Assembly (NCBI RefSeq): GCF_009391885.1
Contig: NZ_VZII01000062.1
Coordinates: 1 to 64,000 of the forward strand
From: Pseudomonas sp. MN1F
GTDB taxonomy: Bacteria; Pseudomonadota; Gammaproteobacteria; Pseudomonadales; Pseudomonadaceae
Direction of reading: 5' to 3'
Length of the DNA: 64,000 bases
In this document: positions 25,559 to 33,674 of the stretch, piece by piece
Layout of the letters: the number at the start of each line of letters is the position of its first letter
Position numbering within the stretch: the stretch's first letter is position 1
Position numbers and translations under genes: made by a program
Notes under the pieces: model-generated
Databases searched by the model: none
What the model saw: the letters and a program-made list of their open reading frames with translations, nothing else
Told to the model about the DNA's origin: nothing

Positions 25559-26989
25559 TTACGCCTCGGTGTGGTCTTCATCCAGTAGACGAAGGGCGGT
25601 TTCACCGACCTTGCGCACGGCCGCTTCGATCTGCGACGTTGGCCGCGCGGCGAAGTTCATGCGCAGGCAATGGCGGAACTTGCCCGAGGCCGAGAAGATG
25701 CTGCCCACGGCAATCTGCACACCCTGCTCCAGTAAAGCGCGGTTCAGCCGCAGCGTATCGAAATGTTCGGGCAATTCCACCCACAGCATGAAGCCGCCCT
25801 GGGGCCGGCTGACCCGAGTGCCGGGCGGGAAATACCGGGTCACCCAGTCGCTCATCAGGTCGCGGCCACGCTGGTACTGGCTGCGCATGCGCCGCACATG
25901 GGGCTGGTAGTGGCCGGCGGCGATGAAGTCGGCGATCGCCAGTTGCGGCTGGCTGGCGGTGCTGCCAGTGCTGATGTACTTCATGTGCAGCACCCGTTCC
26001 AGGTAGCGGCCGGGGGCGACCCAGCCGATGCGCAGGCCCGGGGCGAGGGTCTTGGAAAAGGAACTGCACAGCAGCACGCGGCCGTCATCGTCGAACGACT
26101 TGAGGGTGCGCGGGCGTGGGTAGGTGTAAGCAAGGTCGCCATACACATCGTCTTCGAGGATCGCCACATCGTAGCGCTGGGCCAGGCTCAGCAGGGCCTT
26201 CTTGCGCGCCTCGGGCATGATGTAGCCGAGCGGGTTGTTGCAGCTCGGGGTGATCTGGATGAGCTTGATCGGCCATTGTTCCAGCGCCAGCTCCAGGGCT
26301 TCGAGGCTGATGCCGCTGACCGGATCGGTAGGAATCTCCAGGGCCTTCATGCCCAGGCCCTTGAGGGTCTGCATGGCACCGTGGAAGCTCGGCGAGTCGA
26401 CCGCGACGATATCGCCCGGCTCGCACACTGCGCGGATGCTGCACGACAGCGCCTCGTGGCAGCCGGTGGTCACCACCAGGTCGGCCGGGCCCAGACGGCA
26501 GCCGGAGTCGAGCATCAGCCGGGCGATCTGCTCGCGCAGGCCCAGGTTGCCGTGGATGTTGTCGTAGTACAGGCCCGGCATATCCTGGCGCCGGCTCAGC
26601 TGGGCGAGGCTGCGCAGCAGCGGCTTGAGGGTCGGGCTGTCGATGTCGGGCATGCCGCGGCCAAGCTGAATCACGTCCTGGCGTGGGGTGCTGCGTATCA
26701 GTTCGAGTACCTGTTCCCATTGCGAGATATCCACCGGGCGTTGGGCCGGGCGGCTGACCGCGGGCAGGGCAGGGAGGTGGCGGTGGTCGCTGACGAAGTA
26801 GCCGGACTTGGGGCGTGGCGAGACCATGCCGCTGTCTTCGAGCATGCGGTAGGCCTGCTGCACGGTGCTCAGGCTGACGCCGTGCTCCACGCTCAGGGCG
26901 CGTACCGATGGCAGGCGTTGGCCGGGGCGGTAGAGGCCTTGTTCGATGCGCGCACCGAGCAGTTCGGCGAGGTTCAGGTAGAGGGTCAC
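25559..26989 (-). CDS. MocR/PdxR-type regulator: GntR domain fused to aminotransferase
   Basis: A 476-residue MocR protein. Residues about 1-70 are a GntR winged HTH (GLYRPGQRLPSVRALSVEHGVS), and about 100-470 a fold-type I aminotransferase domain with the PLP lysine in SSFSKTLAPGLRIGW. Members bind PLP with an amine or amino acid and switch divergent genes. The GTG start at 26989 has AGGAG six bases upstream. It is divergent from a small DUF1127 gene, and the space holds repeated CTGTA motifs that may be its operators. Confidence 0.88.
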   Translation of the reverse strand: MTLYLNLAELLGARIEQGLYRPGQRLPSVRALSVEHGVSLSTVQQAYRMLEDSGMVSPRPKSGYFVSDHRHLPALPAVSRPAQRPVDISQWEQVLELIRSTPRQDVIQLGRGMPDIDSPTLKPLLRSLAQLSRRQDMPGLYYDNIHGNLGLREQIARLMLDSGCRLGPADLVVTTGCHEALSCSIRAVCEPGDIVAVDSPSFHGAMQTLKGLGMKALEIPTDPVSGISLEALELALEQWPIKLIQITPSCNNPLGYIMPEARKKALLSLAQRYDVAILEDDVYGDLAYTYPRPRTLKSFDDDGRVLLCSSFSKTLAPGLRIGWVAPGRYLERVLHMKYISTGSTASQPQLAIADFIAAGHYQPHVRRMRSQYQRGRDLMSDWVTRYFPPGTRVSRPQGGFMLWVELPEHFDTLRLNRALLEQGVQIAVGSIFSASGKFRHCLRMNFAARPTSQIEAAVRKVGETALRLLDEDHTEA

Positions 26990-27024
26990 GGCATACTCCT
27001 ACGCTTCTTGTAGGAAGCGACCAG

Positions 27025-27110
27025 TACAGTTGCGTGGAAAATACAGCATTCAGGCGTCAGACGGCCAATTCTGTATGGGAATAATAAGCCTGTATTGGGT
27101 CTGTATTGCC
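27025..27110. promoter_or_regulatory. CTGTA repeats in the MocR/DUF1127 divergent region
   Basis: Three direct CTGTAT copies lie at 27071, 27090 and 27101 (the last two CTGTATTG), and two copies in the opposite sense (TACAG) at 27025-27029 and 27042-27046. MocR proteins typically bind direct repeats, so these are plausible sites for the adjacent regulator. No binding site from a characterised protein was matched. Confidence 0.4.
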
Positions 27111-27168
27111 GGGCCTGTCGCCGCGCATGCTTTCTCTACGGTTACACACTGAATGGGAGAGAGCAGCG

Positions 27169-27399
27169 ATGGGTGGCATGAGCGATGTGCGCTTGCAACT
27201 GTTGGCCAAGGAACTGGACGCCGGGCAGCAGACCAAGGTTTTCAACGCACCGGCAGGGCTCGGGCGTTGGGGGCTGATGCTGCATCGCTGGCACACCCGC
27301 CGGGCCCTCCTGCAGCTGGATGATGAGCAGCTGCGGGATATCGGGCTGAGCTGGGAGCAGGCGCGTACCGAGGGGCGCAAACCCTTCTGGAGAGACTAG
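27169..27399 (+). CDS. DUF1127 small protein
   Basis: A 76-residue protein whose C-terminal half is a DUF1127 (YjiS-like) domain: WHTRRALLQLDDEQLRDIGLSWEQA. These basic helical proteins are found in many proteobacteria; some bind RNA and affect phosphate or carbon metabolism, but most are uncharacterised. The ATG at 27169 has GGGAGA eight bases upstream; an ATG three codons on is an alternative. It is divergent from the MocR gene and probably its target. Its stop is 12 bp from the stop of puuB. Confidence 0.75.
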   Translation: MGGMSDVRLQLLAKELDAGQQTKVFNAPAGLGRWGLMLHRWHTRRALLQLDDEQLRDIGLSWEQARTEGRKPFWRD

Positions 27400-27411
27400 G
27401 AATCCGGGGCC

Positions 27412-28704
27412 TCAAACCAGCTCTTTGAGCCGATGCCAGAGCATCCCCAGGGCCAACATTGGCGAGCGCAGGTGCTTGCCGCCGGGGAAGGTGACGTGCG
27501 GCACCTTGGCGAACAGGTCGAAACGCCCGCTTTCCTGGCCGCTGATGGCTTCGCCCAGCAGGCGCGCGGCCAGGTGGGTGGCGTTGAGGCCGTGGCCCGA
27601 GTAGGCCTGGGCGTAATAGACATTCGGCTGGCTGGCCAGGCGGCCGACCTGGGGCAGGCGGTTGGCGCCAATGCCGATCATGCCGCCCCACTGATAATCG
27701 ATGCGCACGTCTGCCAGCTGCGGGAACACCTTGAGCATCTTCGGCCGCATGTAGGCTGCGATGTCCTTGGGGTCGCGCCCGGAATAGTGGCAGGCACCGC
27801 CGAACAGCAGGCGGCGGTCGGCCGACAGGCGATAGTAGTCCAGCGCCACGCGCTGGTCGCACACGGCCATGTTCTGCGGCAGCAACTGATGGGCGCGTTC
27901 TTCGCTGAGTGGCTCGGTGGCAATGATGTAGCTGCCGGCTGGCAGCACCTTGCCGCCCAGCTCGCGGTTGAGGTCGTTGTGGTAGGCGTTGCAGCACAGC
28001 ACCAGGGTCTTGGCCCGCACCCGGCCCTGGGCGGTGTGCACCTGCACTTCAGGGCCGTAGTCGATGCGCGTGACCTCGGACTGCTCGAACAGCTTGACGC
28101 CCAGGCGACTGGCCACAGCCGCCTCACCCAGGGCCAGGTTGAGTGGGTGCAGGTGGCCCGAGCCCATGTCGATCAGGCCGCCGACATAGCTATCGGAGCC
28201 CACCACGCTGTGCATGTCGTCCTTGCCGACCAGGCGCAGTTCGTGGCGGTAGCCCAGGCTGCGCAGTTCATCGGCATCCTCGGCAAAGCCCTTCAGCTCG
28301 TCGGGTTTGTTGGCCAGGTCACAGTAGCCCCAGGTCAGGTCGCAGGCGATGGCGTGGCGCTCGACCCGTTCGCGGACGATCTCCACCGCTTCCAGGCCCA
28401 TCAGCCTCATGCTGCGTACGCCTTCCTCGCCGATCACCGGAACAAACTGCTCCAGGCCGTGGCCGACGCCGCGAATCAGCTGGCCGCCATTGCGCCCGCT
28501 GGCGCCCCAGCCGAGCTTGCGCGCTTCCAGGAGGATCACAGAGAAGCCGCGCTCGGCCAGTTCGATGGCCGTGTTCAGCCCCGAATAGCCCCCGCCGACG
28601 ATACACACGTCAGCGCTGTGCTCACCTTGCAGGAAGGAATGGTCCGGGTGGGGCGCGCTGCTGGCGGCGTAATAGGAGGCGGCGTGCTGCGCGCTGTGGA
28701 TCAT
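27412..28704 (-). CDS. puuB: FAD-dependent gamma-glutamylputrescine oxidase
   Basis: A 430-residue flavoprotein of the DAO family. The N-terminal dinucleotide motif DVCIVGGGYSGLNTAIELAE is at about residues 31-50, followed by the GWGASGRNGGQ motif of PuuB-like oxidases. It would oxidise gamma-glutamylputrescine to the aldehyde with release of ammonia and peroxide, feeding PuuC. The starting segment YYAASSAPHPDHSFLQGEHS is also typical. Related pseudomonad paralogues (PauB) handle other gamma-glutamylated polyamines, so the exact substrate is open. It is divergent from the YkgJ-type gene. Confidence 0.87.
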   Translation of the reverse strand: MIHSAQHAASYYAASSAPHPDHSFLQGEHSADVCIVGGGYSGLNTAIELAERGFSVILLEARKLGWGASGRNGGQLIRGVGHGLEQFVPVIGEEGVRSMRLMGLEAVEIVRERVERHAIACDLTWGYCDLANKPDELKGFAEDADELRSLGYRHELRLVGKDDMHSVVGSDSYVGGLIDMGSGHLHPLNLALGEAAVASRLGVKLFEQSEVTRIDYGPEVQVHTAQGRVRAKTLVLCCNAYHNDLNRELGGKVLPAGSYIIATEPLSEERAHQLLPQNMAVCDQRVALDYYRLSADRRLLFGGACHYSGRDPKDIAAYMRPKMLKVFPQLADVRIDYQWGGMIGIGANRLPQVGRLASQPNVYYAQAYSGHGLNATHLAARLLGEAISGQESGRFDLFAKVPHVTFPGGKHLRSPMLALGMLWHRLKELV

Positions 28705-28806
28705 GGGCGAAGTCCTGTTGCTGTGTTGAAAGTGGCAGAATAAGCCGTGGCCTGATAATTGGCCTTATAATTCAGCCTGATTTAAATTTCATTTGTTTAT
28801 CCGGCC

Positions 28807-29160
28807 ATGTCCTGCAACCGTCACAAGATCCACTTCCTGCGCGAACTCATTCCTTCATTCGAATGCGAGCCCGGCTGCCACGACTGCTGCGGCCCGGTCA
28901 CCACTTCGTCCGAAGAGATGGCCCGCCTGCCGCGCAAGACCCAGGCCGAACAGGACGCCGCGCTAGAGCACCTCAACTGCGTGCACCTGGGCCCCAACGG
29001 CTGCACCGTCTATGAAGAACGGCCGATGATCTGCCGCCTGTTCGGCACCACGCCACGCATGGCCTGCCCGCGCGGTCGTGGCCCGGACCCGATGATCGAG
29101 CCCGAAGCCGAGCAACTGGTCCACCAGTTCATCGCCAGCACTCGCCAGGTGCTGGTCTAG
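28807..29160 (+). CDS. YkgJ-family cysteine cluster protein
   Basis: A 117-residue protein of the YkgJ (CxxCxxCC) family with cysteines spaced for a metal cluster: FECEPGCHDCCGP, then NCVHLGPNGCTVYEERPMICR. The family (PF03692) is thought to bind Zn or an Fe-S cluster; its biochemical role is not settled. There is no clear ribosome-binding site before the ATG at 28807. Its stop codon is two bases from the stop of the convergent Lrp gene. Confidence 0.8.
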   Translation: MSCNRHKIHFLRELIPSFECEPGCHDCCGPVTTSSEEMARLPRKTQAEQDAALEHLNCVHLGPNGCTVYEERPMICRLFGTTPRMACPRGRGPDPMIEPEAEQLVHQFIASTRQVLV

Positions 29161-29162
29161 CC

Positions 29163-29651
29163 TCAGTCCGGGATAGGCAGGCAGAGGCTCTCTTTCACCT
29201 CTTCCATCACGATGTAGCTCTTCGACTCGCGCACGTGTGGCAGTTTCAGCAGGATGTCGCCGAGCAGCTTACGGTACGAGGCCATTTCCGAAATGCGCGC
29301 TTTCACCAGGTAGTCGAAGTCGCCGGACACCAGGTGGCACTCCAGCACATGGGGCAGCTTGAGCACCGCACGGCGGAACTCCTCGAAGGTGTCGCCGGAC
29401 TTGTAGTCCAGGCTGATTTCCACGAACACCAACAGGCTGCCCTTGAGGTGCTGCGGATTCAGCCGGGCGTTGTAGCCCATGATAATGCCCTCGCGCTCCA
29501 GGCGGCGTACGCGCTCGGTGCAGGGGGTGGTGGACAGCCCGACTTTCTCGCCCAGTTCGGTGAAGGAAATTCGCCCGTCATTCTGCAGGATGCGCAGGAT
29601 GTTGCGGTCGATCTTGTCCAGTTCACGCTTGCTCTGGTGCTGGGTTCTCAT
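29163..29651 (-). CDS. Lrp/AsnC-family regulator, probably of dadAX
   Basis: A 162-residue Lrp-type regulator with an N-terminal HTH (LDKIDRNILRILQNDGRISF) and a C-terminal RAM ligand-binding domain (LECHLVSGDFDYLVKARI). The ATG at 29651 (MRTQHQSKRELDKID) matches family starts. It is divergent from dadA. In pseudomonads the protein at this position (DadR, also like BkdR) senses alanine and activates dadAX, and that is the likely job here. Confidence 0.87.
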   Translation of the reverse strand: MRTQHQSKRELDKIDRNILRILQNDGRISFTELGEKVGLSTTPCTERVRRLEREGIIMGYNARLNPQHLKGSLLVFVEISLDYKSGDTFEEFRRAVLKLPHVLECHLVSGDFDYLVKARISEMASYRKLLGDILLKLPHVRESKSYIVMEEVKESLCLPIPD

Positions 29652-29804
29652 AGGGGATGCCCCTCCGTGAAAGGCGATTTTGCCGAGAATTCTCGCCAAT
29701 AATAGGCTTTTATATAGTGAATTGCACTGGTCTCAGATTCTTATACTGCGCGCATCAATGCCATATCAACAAAATAGCGGTGCGCCGCGTGCGAGGGATG
29801 AACG
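29652..29804. promoter_or_regulatory. Lrp regulator/dadA divergent control region
   Basis: This 153-bp AT-rich space holds the dadA promoter, with a -10-like TATACT at 29742-29747 and a TTGCAC at 29722-29727 that is only 14 bp away, closer than usual. The A/T-rich block at 29698-29720 (AATAATAGGCTTTTATATAG) is a plausible Lrp contact. An AACAAAAT near 29769 is one base off the Hfq/Crc motif. Confidence 0.35.
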
Positions 29805-31109
29805 ATGCGAGTATTGGTACTTGGTAGCGGTGTGATCGGTACCGCCAGTGCCTATTATCTGGCCCGGCAAGGCTTCGAGGTGACCGTGGTCGACCGCCAA
29901 CCGGCAGTGGCCCTGGAAACCAGCTTCGCCAACGCAGGCCAGATCTCGCCCGGCTATGCCTCGCCCTGGGCCGCCCCAGGCGTGCCGCTGAAAGCCATCA
30001 AGTGGCTGCTGGAGCGCCACGCGCCCCTGGCCATCAAGCTGACCGGTGATGTCGACCAGTACCTGTGGATGGCGCAGATGCTGCGCAACTGCACCGCCAG
30101 CCGCTACGCGGTGAACAAGGAGCGCATGGTGCGCCTGTCCGAGTACAGCCGTGACTGCCTCGACGAGCTGCGTGCCGAAACCGGTATTGCCTACGAAAAC
30201 CGTAGCCTGGGTACTACCCAGCTGTTCCGCACCCAGGCCCAGGTGGACGCCGCGGCCAAAGACATCGCCGTGCTCGAACAGTCTGGCGTGCCTTACGAGC
30301 TGCTCGACCGCGATGGCATCGCCCGTGTCGAACCGGCCCTGGCCGGGGTGAAAGACATCCTTGCTGGTGCCCTGCGCCTGCCCAACGACCAGACCGGCGA
30401 CTGCCAGCTGTTCACCACCAAGCTCGCTGAAATGGCCGTGAATCTGGGTGTGGAATTCCGCTTCGGTCAGGACATCCAGCGCCTGGACTTCGCCGGTGAC
30501 CGCATCAACGGCGTATGGATCGACGGCAAGCTGGAAACCGCCGATCGCTATGTGCTTGCCCTGGGCAGCTACTCGCCGCAGATGCTCAAGCCACTGGGCA
30601 TCAAGGCTCCGGTGTATCCGCTCAAGGGTTACTCGCTGACCGTGCCGATCACCAATGCCGACATGGCGCCGACCTCGACCATTCTCGACGAGACCTACAA
30701 GGTTGCGATCACCCGTTTCGACAACCGCATCCGCGTGGGCGGCATGGCTGAAATCGCCGGTTTTGACCTGTCGCTGAACCCGCGTCGACGTGAAACGCTG
30801 GAGATGATCGTCAACGACCTTTATCCTCGCGGCGGCGACCTGAGCCAGGCCAGCTTCTGGACCGGCCTGCGCCCGGCGACCCCGGACGGTACGCCGATCG
30901 TGGGTGCCACCGCGTTCCGCAACCTGTTCCTCAACACCGGTCACGGTACGTTGGGCTGGACCATGGCGTGCGGTTCCGGCCGCCTGCTGGCCGACCTGAT
31001 TGCGCGCAAGAAGCCGCAGATCAGCGCCGAAGGCCTGGACATCTCCCGGTATGGCAACAGCCCGGAAATCGCCAAGCACGGCCAGGCCGCGCCTGCCCAC
31101 CAGCAGTAA
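29805..31109 (+). CDS. dadA: D-amino acid dehydrogenase small subunit
   Basis: A 434-residue membrane-associated flavoprotein that oxidises D-alanine and other D-amino acids to 2-oxoacids, passing electrons to the respiratory chain. The FAD motif VLVLGSGVIGTASAYYLARQ opens the protein, and the region TGLRPATPDGTPIVGAT and C-terminal NTGHGTLGWTMACGSGRLLAD are highly conserved in DadA. GAGGG precedes the ATG by seven bases. It forms an operon with dadX, separated by a REP-like pair. Confidence 0.96.
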   Translation: MRVLVLGSGVIGTASAYYLARQGFEVTVVDRQPAVALETSFANAGQISPGYASPWAAPGVPLKAIKWLLERHAPLAIKLTGDVDQYLWMAQMLRNCTASRYAVNKERMVRLSEYSRDCLDELRAETGIAYENRSLGTTQLFRTQAQVDAAAKDIAVLEQSGVPYELLDRDGIARVEPALAGVKDILAGALRLPNDQTGDCQLFTTKLAEMAVNLGVEFRFGQDIQRLDFAGDRINGVWIDGKLETADRYVLALGSYSPQMLKPLGIKAPVYPLKGYSLTVPITNADMAPTSTILDETYKVAITRFDNRIRVGGMAEIAGFDLSLNPRRRETLEMIVNDLYPRGGDLSQASFWTGLRPATPDGTPIVGATAFRNLFLNTGHGTLGWTMACGSGRLLADLIARKKPQISAEGLDISRYGNSPEIAKHGQAAPAHQQ

Positions 31110-31121
31110 GGTCGCCTGTAC

Positions 31122-31198
31122 CGGCCTGTTCGCGGCTAAAGCCGCTCCCACAGGTGTGTGCGATCCCTGTAGGAGCGGCTTTAGCCGCGAAGAGCCCA
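31122..31198. repeat. REP-like inverted pair between dadA and dadX
   Basis: Copy 31122-31155 (GGCCTGTTCGCGGCTAAAGC then CGCTCCCACAGG) and its inverse at 31167-31198 lie inside the dadA-dadX transcript. The pair can fold as two hairpins or one long stem and may protect dadA mRNA or reduce dadX expression. Confidence 0.85.
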
Positions 31199-31238
31199 AC
31201 ACCGTTTTCAACCTGTGAATCACCATAAGGCAGCCGCC

Positions 31239-32312
31239 ATGCGTCCCGCCCGCGCCCTGATCGACCTGCAAGCCCTCCGCCATAACTATCGCCTGGCCCG
31301 TGAACTGTCCGGTGCCAAGGCCCTTGCCGTGGTCAAGGCCGACGCCTACGGCCATGGTGCCGTGCGTTGTGCCCTGGCCCTGGAGCCCGAAGCCGACGGC
31401 TTTGCTGTGGCCTGCATCGAAGAAGCGTTGGAGTTGCGCGCCGCCGGCATCAAGGCCCCGGTGCTGCTGCTCGAAGGTTTTTTCGAAGCCAGCGAGCTGG
31501 CGCTGATCGCCGAGCACGACCTGTGGTGTGTGGTGCATTCGCTGTGGCAGCTCGAAGCCATCGAGCAGACCCAGGTGCACAAGCCGCTGACCATCTGGCT
31601 CAAGCTCGACAGCGGCATGCACCGTGTCGGCCTGCACCCCAAGGACTACCACAACGCCTACCAGCGCCTGCTGGCCAGCGGCAAGGTTGCGCGCATCGTG
31701 CTGATGAGCCACTTTGCCCGCGCCGACGAGCCGGAGGCCGACGCCACCGCCCAGCAGATCGCCGTGTTCAACGCTGCCCGCGAAGGCCTGGCCGCCGAAT
31801 GCAGCCTGCGTAATTCGCCCGGCGTACTGGCCTGGCCGCAGGCCCCGAGCGACTGGGTGCGCCCAGGCATCATGCTGTACGGCGCCAGCCCTTTCGAAGC
31901 CGAGCAGCCCCAGGCCGCACGCCTGCAGCCGGTGATGACCCTGCAATCGCGCGTCATCAGCGTGCGCGAGTTGCCTACCGGTGAGCCGGTAGGCTACGGT
32001 GCCAAGTTCGTCAGCCCGCGCCCGACCCGCGTTGGTGTGGTCGCCATGGGCTATGCCGACGGCTACCCGCGCCACGCGCCCACTGGCACGCCGGTGATGG
32101 TCGCCGGCAAGCGTAGCCAGCTGATTGGCCGCGTGTCGATGGACATGCTCTGCATCGACCTCACCGACGTGCCCGAAGCCACTGTCGGCAGCCCGGTCGA
32201 GCTGTGGGGCAAGCAGGTGCTGGCCAGTGATGTGGCCATGCAGGCTGGGACCATTCCCTACCAGATCTTCTGCAACCTGAAACGCGTGCCGCTGGACTAT
32301 TACGGCGAATAA
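31239..32312 (+). CDS. dadX: Catabolic alanine racemase
   Basis: A 357-residue PLP-dependent racemase converting L-alanine to D-alanine for oxidation by DadA. The PLP lysine is K33 in AVVKADAYGHG, and the opposite catalytic tyrosine lies in the GEPVGYGAKFVSPR segment. The ATG at 31239 (MRPARALIDLQALRHNY) is the family start with AAGG eight bases upstream; the in-frame GTG at 31215 is rejected. Length and position after dadA mark it as DadX rather than the anabolic Alr. Confidence 0.95.
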   Translation: MRPARALIDLQALRHNYRLARELSGAKALAVVKADAYGHGAVRCALALEPEADGFAVACIEEALELRAAGIKAPVLLLEGFFEASELALIAEHDLWCVVHSLWQLEAIEQTQVHKPLTIWLKLDSGMHRVGLHPKDYHNAYQRLLASGKVARIVLMSHFARADEPEADATAQQIAVFNAAREGLAAECSLRNSPGVLAWPQAPSDWVRPGIMLYGASPFEAEQPQAARLQPVMTLQSRVISVRELPTGEPVGYGAKFVSPRPTRVGVVAMGYADGYPRHAPTGTPVMVAGKRSQLIGRVSMDMLCIDLTDVPEATVGSPVELWGKQVLASDVAMQAGTIPYQIFCNLKRVPLDYYGE

Positions 32313-32355
32313 GGCGCCGAAGCGGACAGCTTGAGGGGCGGTGTGTTGTAAATAC

Positions 32356-32382
32356 TGAACGGCATTGCCATGATATCGTTCA
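32356..32382 (+). promoter_or_regulatory. Inverted repeat before the PauR-like gene
   Basis: TGAACG (32356-32361) and CGTTCA (32377-32382), 15 bp apart, lie 41 bp before the regulator start. The position suggests an autoregulatory operator. It was found by inspection only. Confidence 0.3.
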
Positions 32383-32422
32383 CATTCACCCCGCCATCTC
32401 ACCGTTTCAGGAGGCGCAAGCT

Positions 32423-32971
32423 TTGGACGTCGGCGAACGACTGCAAGCCATCCGCAAGCTCAAGGGCCTGTCCCAGCGGGAACTCGCCAAGCGCGCGGGG
32501 GTGACCAACAGCACCATCTCGATGATCGAGAAGAACAGCGTGAGCCCCTCGATCAGCTCGCTGCGCAAGGTGCTCAGCGGCATCCCCATGTCGATGGTCG
32601 AATTCTTTTCGGTGGAGCTGGAGGCCGAAAGCCCGGCACAGATCGTCTACAAGGCCCATGAGCTGATCGACATCTCCGACGGCGCAGTGACCATGAAGCT
32701 GGTCGGCAAGTCGCACCCCAACCGCGCTATCGCCTTCCTCACCGAGGTCTATCCACCGGGTGCCGACACCGGCGCCGAGATGCTCACCCATGATGGTGAA
32801 GAAACCGGCATCCTGCTCGAGGGCAAGCTCGAACTGGTGGTGGGCAACGAGATATTCGTCCTCGAAGCGGGCGACAGTTATTACTTCGAAAGCACCCGCC
32901 CGCACCGCTTCCGCAACCCGTTCGACGCGCCTGCGCGGCTGATCAGCGCGGCTACCCCTTCGAACTTTTGA
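32423..32971 (+). CDS. pauR: XRE-cupin transcriptional regulator, PauR/PuuR-like
   Basis: A 182-residue regulator with an N-terminal XRE HTH (GLSQRELAKRAGVTNSTISM) and a C-terminal cupin sensor (TGILLEGKLELVVGNEIFVL). The TTG start at 32423 is fixed by AGGAGG eight bases upstream and the first HTH helix. In P. aeruginosa the protein at this exact place, between dadX and the cytochrome c5 gene, is PauR, the repressor of polyamine catabolism; E. coli PuuR has the same architecture. It probably controls the puu genes of this window in response to putrescine or its products. Confidence 0.82.
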   Translation: MDVGERLQAIRKLKGLSQRELAKRAGVTNSTISMIEKNSVSPSISSLRKVLSGIPMSMVEFFSVELEAESPAQIVYKAHELIDISDGAVTMKLVGKSHPNRAIAFLTEVYPPGADTGAEMLTHDGEETGILLEGKLELVVGNEIFVLEAGDSYYFESTRPHRFRNPFDAPARLISAATPSNF

Positions 32972-33107
32972 TCCAGCGCAGTGCATTGCTTCGGCAATAC
33001 CCCTTTCCTGAGTAGGGTCGTTCCACGGTTTCCGGGTTCCCGCTATACTTTTCAACGCTCGCATTACCGTGGCCGCGGGCGTGATTAGCCACCATGAGGG
33101 TGTTCGC

Positions 33108-33530
33108 GTGAACCAAATCAAGAAGATGCTGGCCGTACCAGCAGCCGTATTCGCCCTTTGGGCAATGAGCGCAACCGCAGCGACCAACGATGAGCTTGCC
33201 AAACGCCTTGAGCCGGTCGGCCAGGTATGCGTGCAGGGCCAGGAATGCAAGGGCATGGAAGTGGCCGCCGCAGCAGGCGGCGGTGGGGCCAAGACCCCGG
33301 ATGAGGTGATTGCCAAGCATTGCAACGCCTGCCACGGTACCGGCTTGCTGGGGGCACCGAAGATTGGCGATACGGCCGCGTGGAAAGAGCGCGCTGACCA
33401 TCAGGGCGGCCTGGACGGGATTCTGGCCAAGGCCATTACCGGCCTGAACGCCATGCCGCCGAAGGGCACCTGCGCGGACTGCTCGGATGATGACCTGAAA
33501 GGGGCCATCAAGAAGATGTCCGGGCTTTGA
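33108..33530 (+). CDS. Cytochrome c5-type periplasmic cytochrome
   Basis: A 140-residue class I c-type cytochrome. A Sec signal peptide ends near SATAA (about residue 25), and the heme-attachment motif CNACH lies in the middle; the sixth ligand is probably the Met in the GLNAMPPKGTC segment. The extra cysteine pair (CADC) is typical of cytochrome c5, an electron carrier. The GTG start at 33108 has GAGGG seven bases upstream; the longer frame from 33069 has none. Terminator-like stem follows. Confidence 0.88.
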   Translation: MNQIKKMLAVPAAVFALWAMSATAATNDELAKRLEPVGQVCVQGQECKGMEVAAAAGGGGAKTPDEVIAKHCNACHGTGLLGAPKIGDTAAWKERADHQGGLDGILAKAITGLNAMPPKGTCADCSDDDLKGAIKKMSGL

Positions 33531-33551
33531 GCCCCAGATGAATTGCACAAG

Positions 33552-33580
33552 GCCCGCCTTCTTTGGCGGGCTTTGTTTTT
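33552..33580 (+). terminator. Terminator after the cytochrome c5 gene
   Basis: GCCCGCC (33552-33558), TTCTTT loop, GGCGGGC (33565-33571), followed by TTTGTTTTT. A good rho-independent terminator. Confidence 0.9.
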
Positions 33581-33589
33581 GGGTTGCCT

Positions 33590-33617
33590 GTGCCGGCCCT
33601 TTCGCGGCTAAAGCAAC
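33590..33617. repeat. Truncated REP-like unit
   Basis: GGCCCTTTCGCGGCTAAAGC continues into AACC instead of the usual CGCTCCCACAGG, so only half of the unit remains. Confidence 0.6.
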
Positions 33618-33674
33618 CAACCCCCTTGAGGCCATGTCCAACCCCTGACCCCATGGAAGATTCAGGAGGCCCCG

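Noticed and set aside
29766..32402. 878-codon minus-strand frame opposite dadA and dadX
   Set aside because: It spans two well-identified genes and a REP-like pair on the other strand, and its translation is repetitive. A shadow frame.
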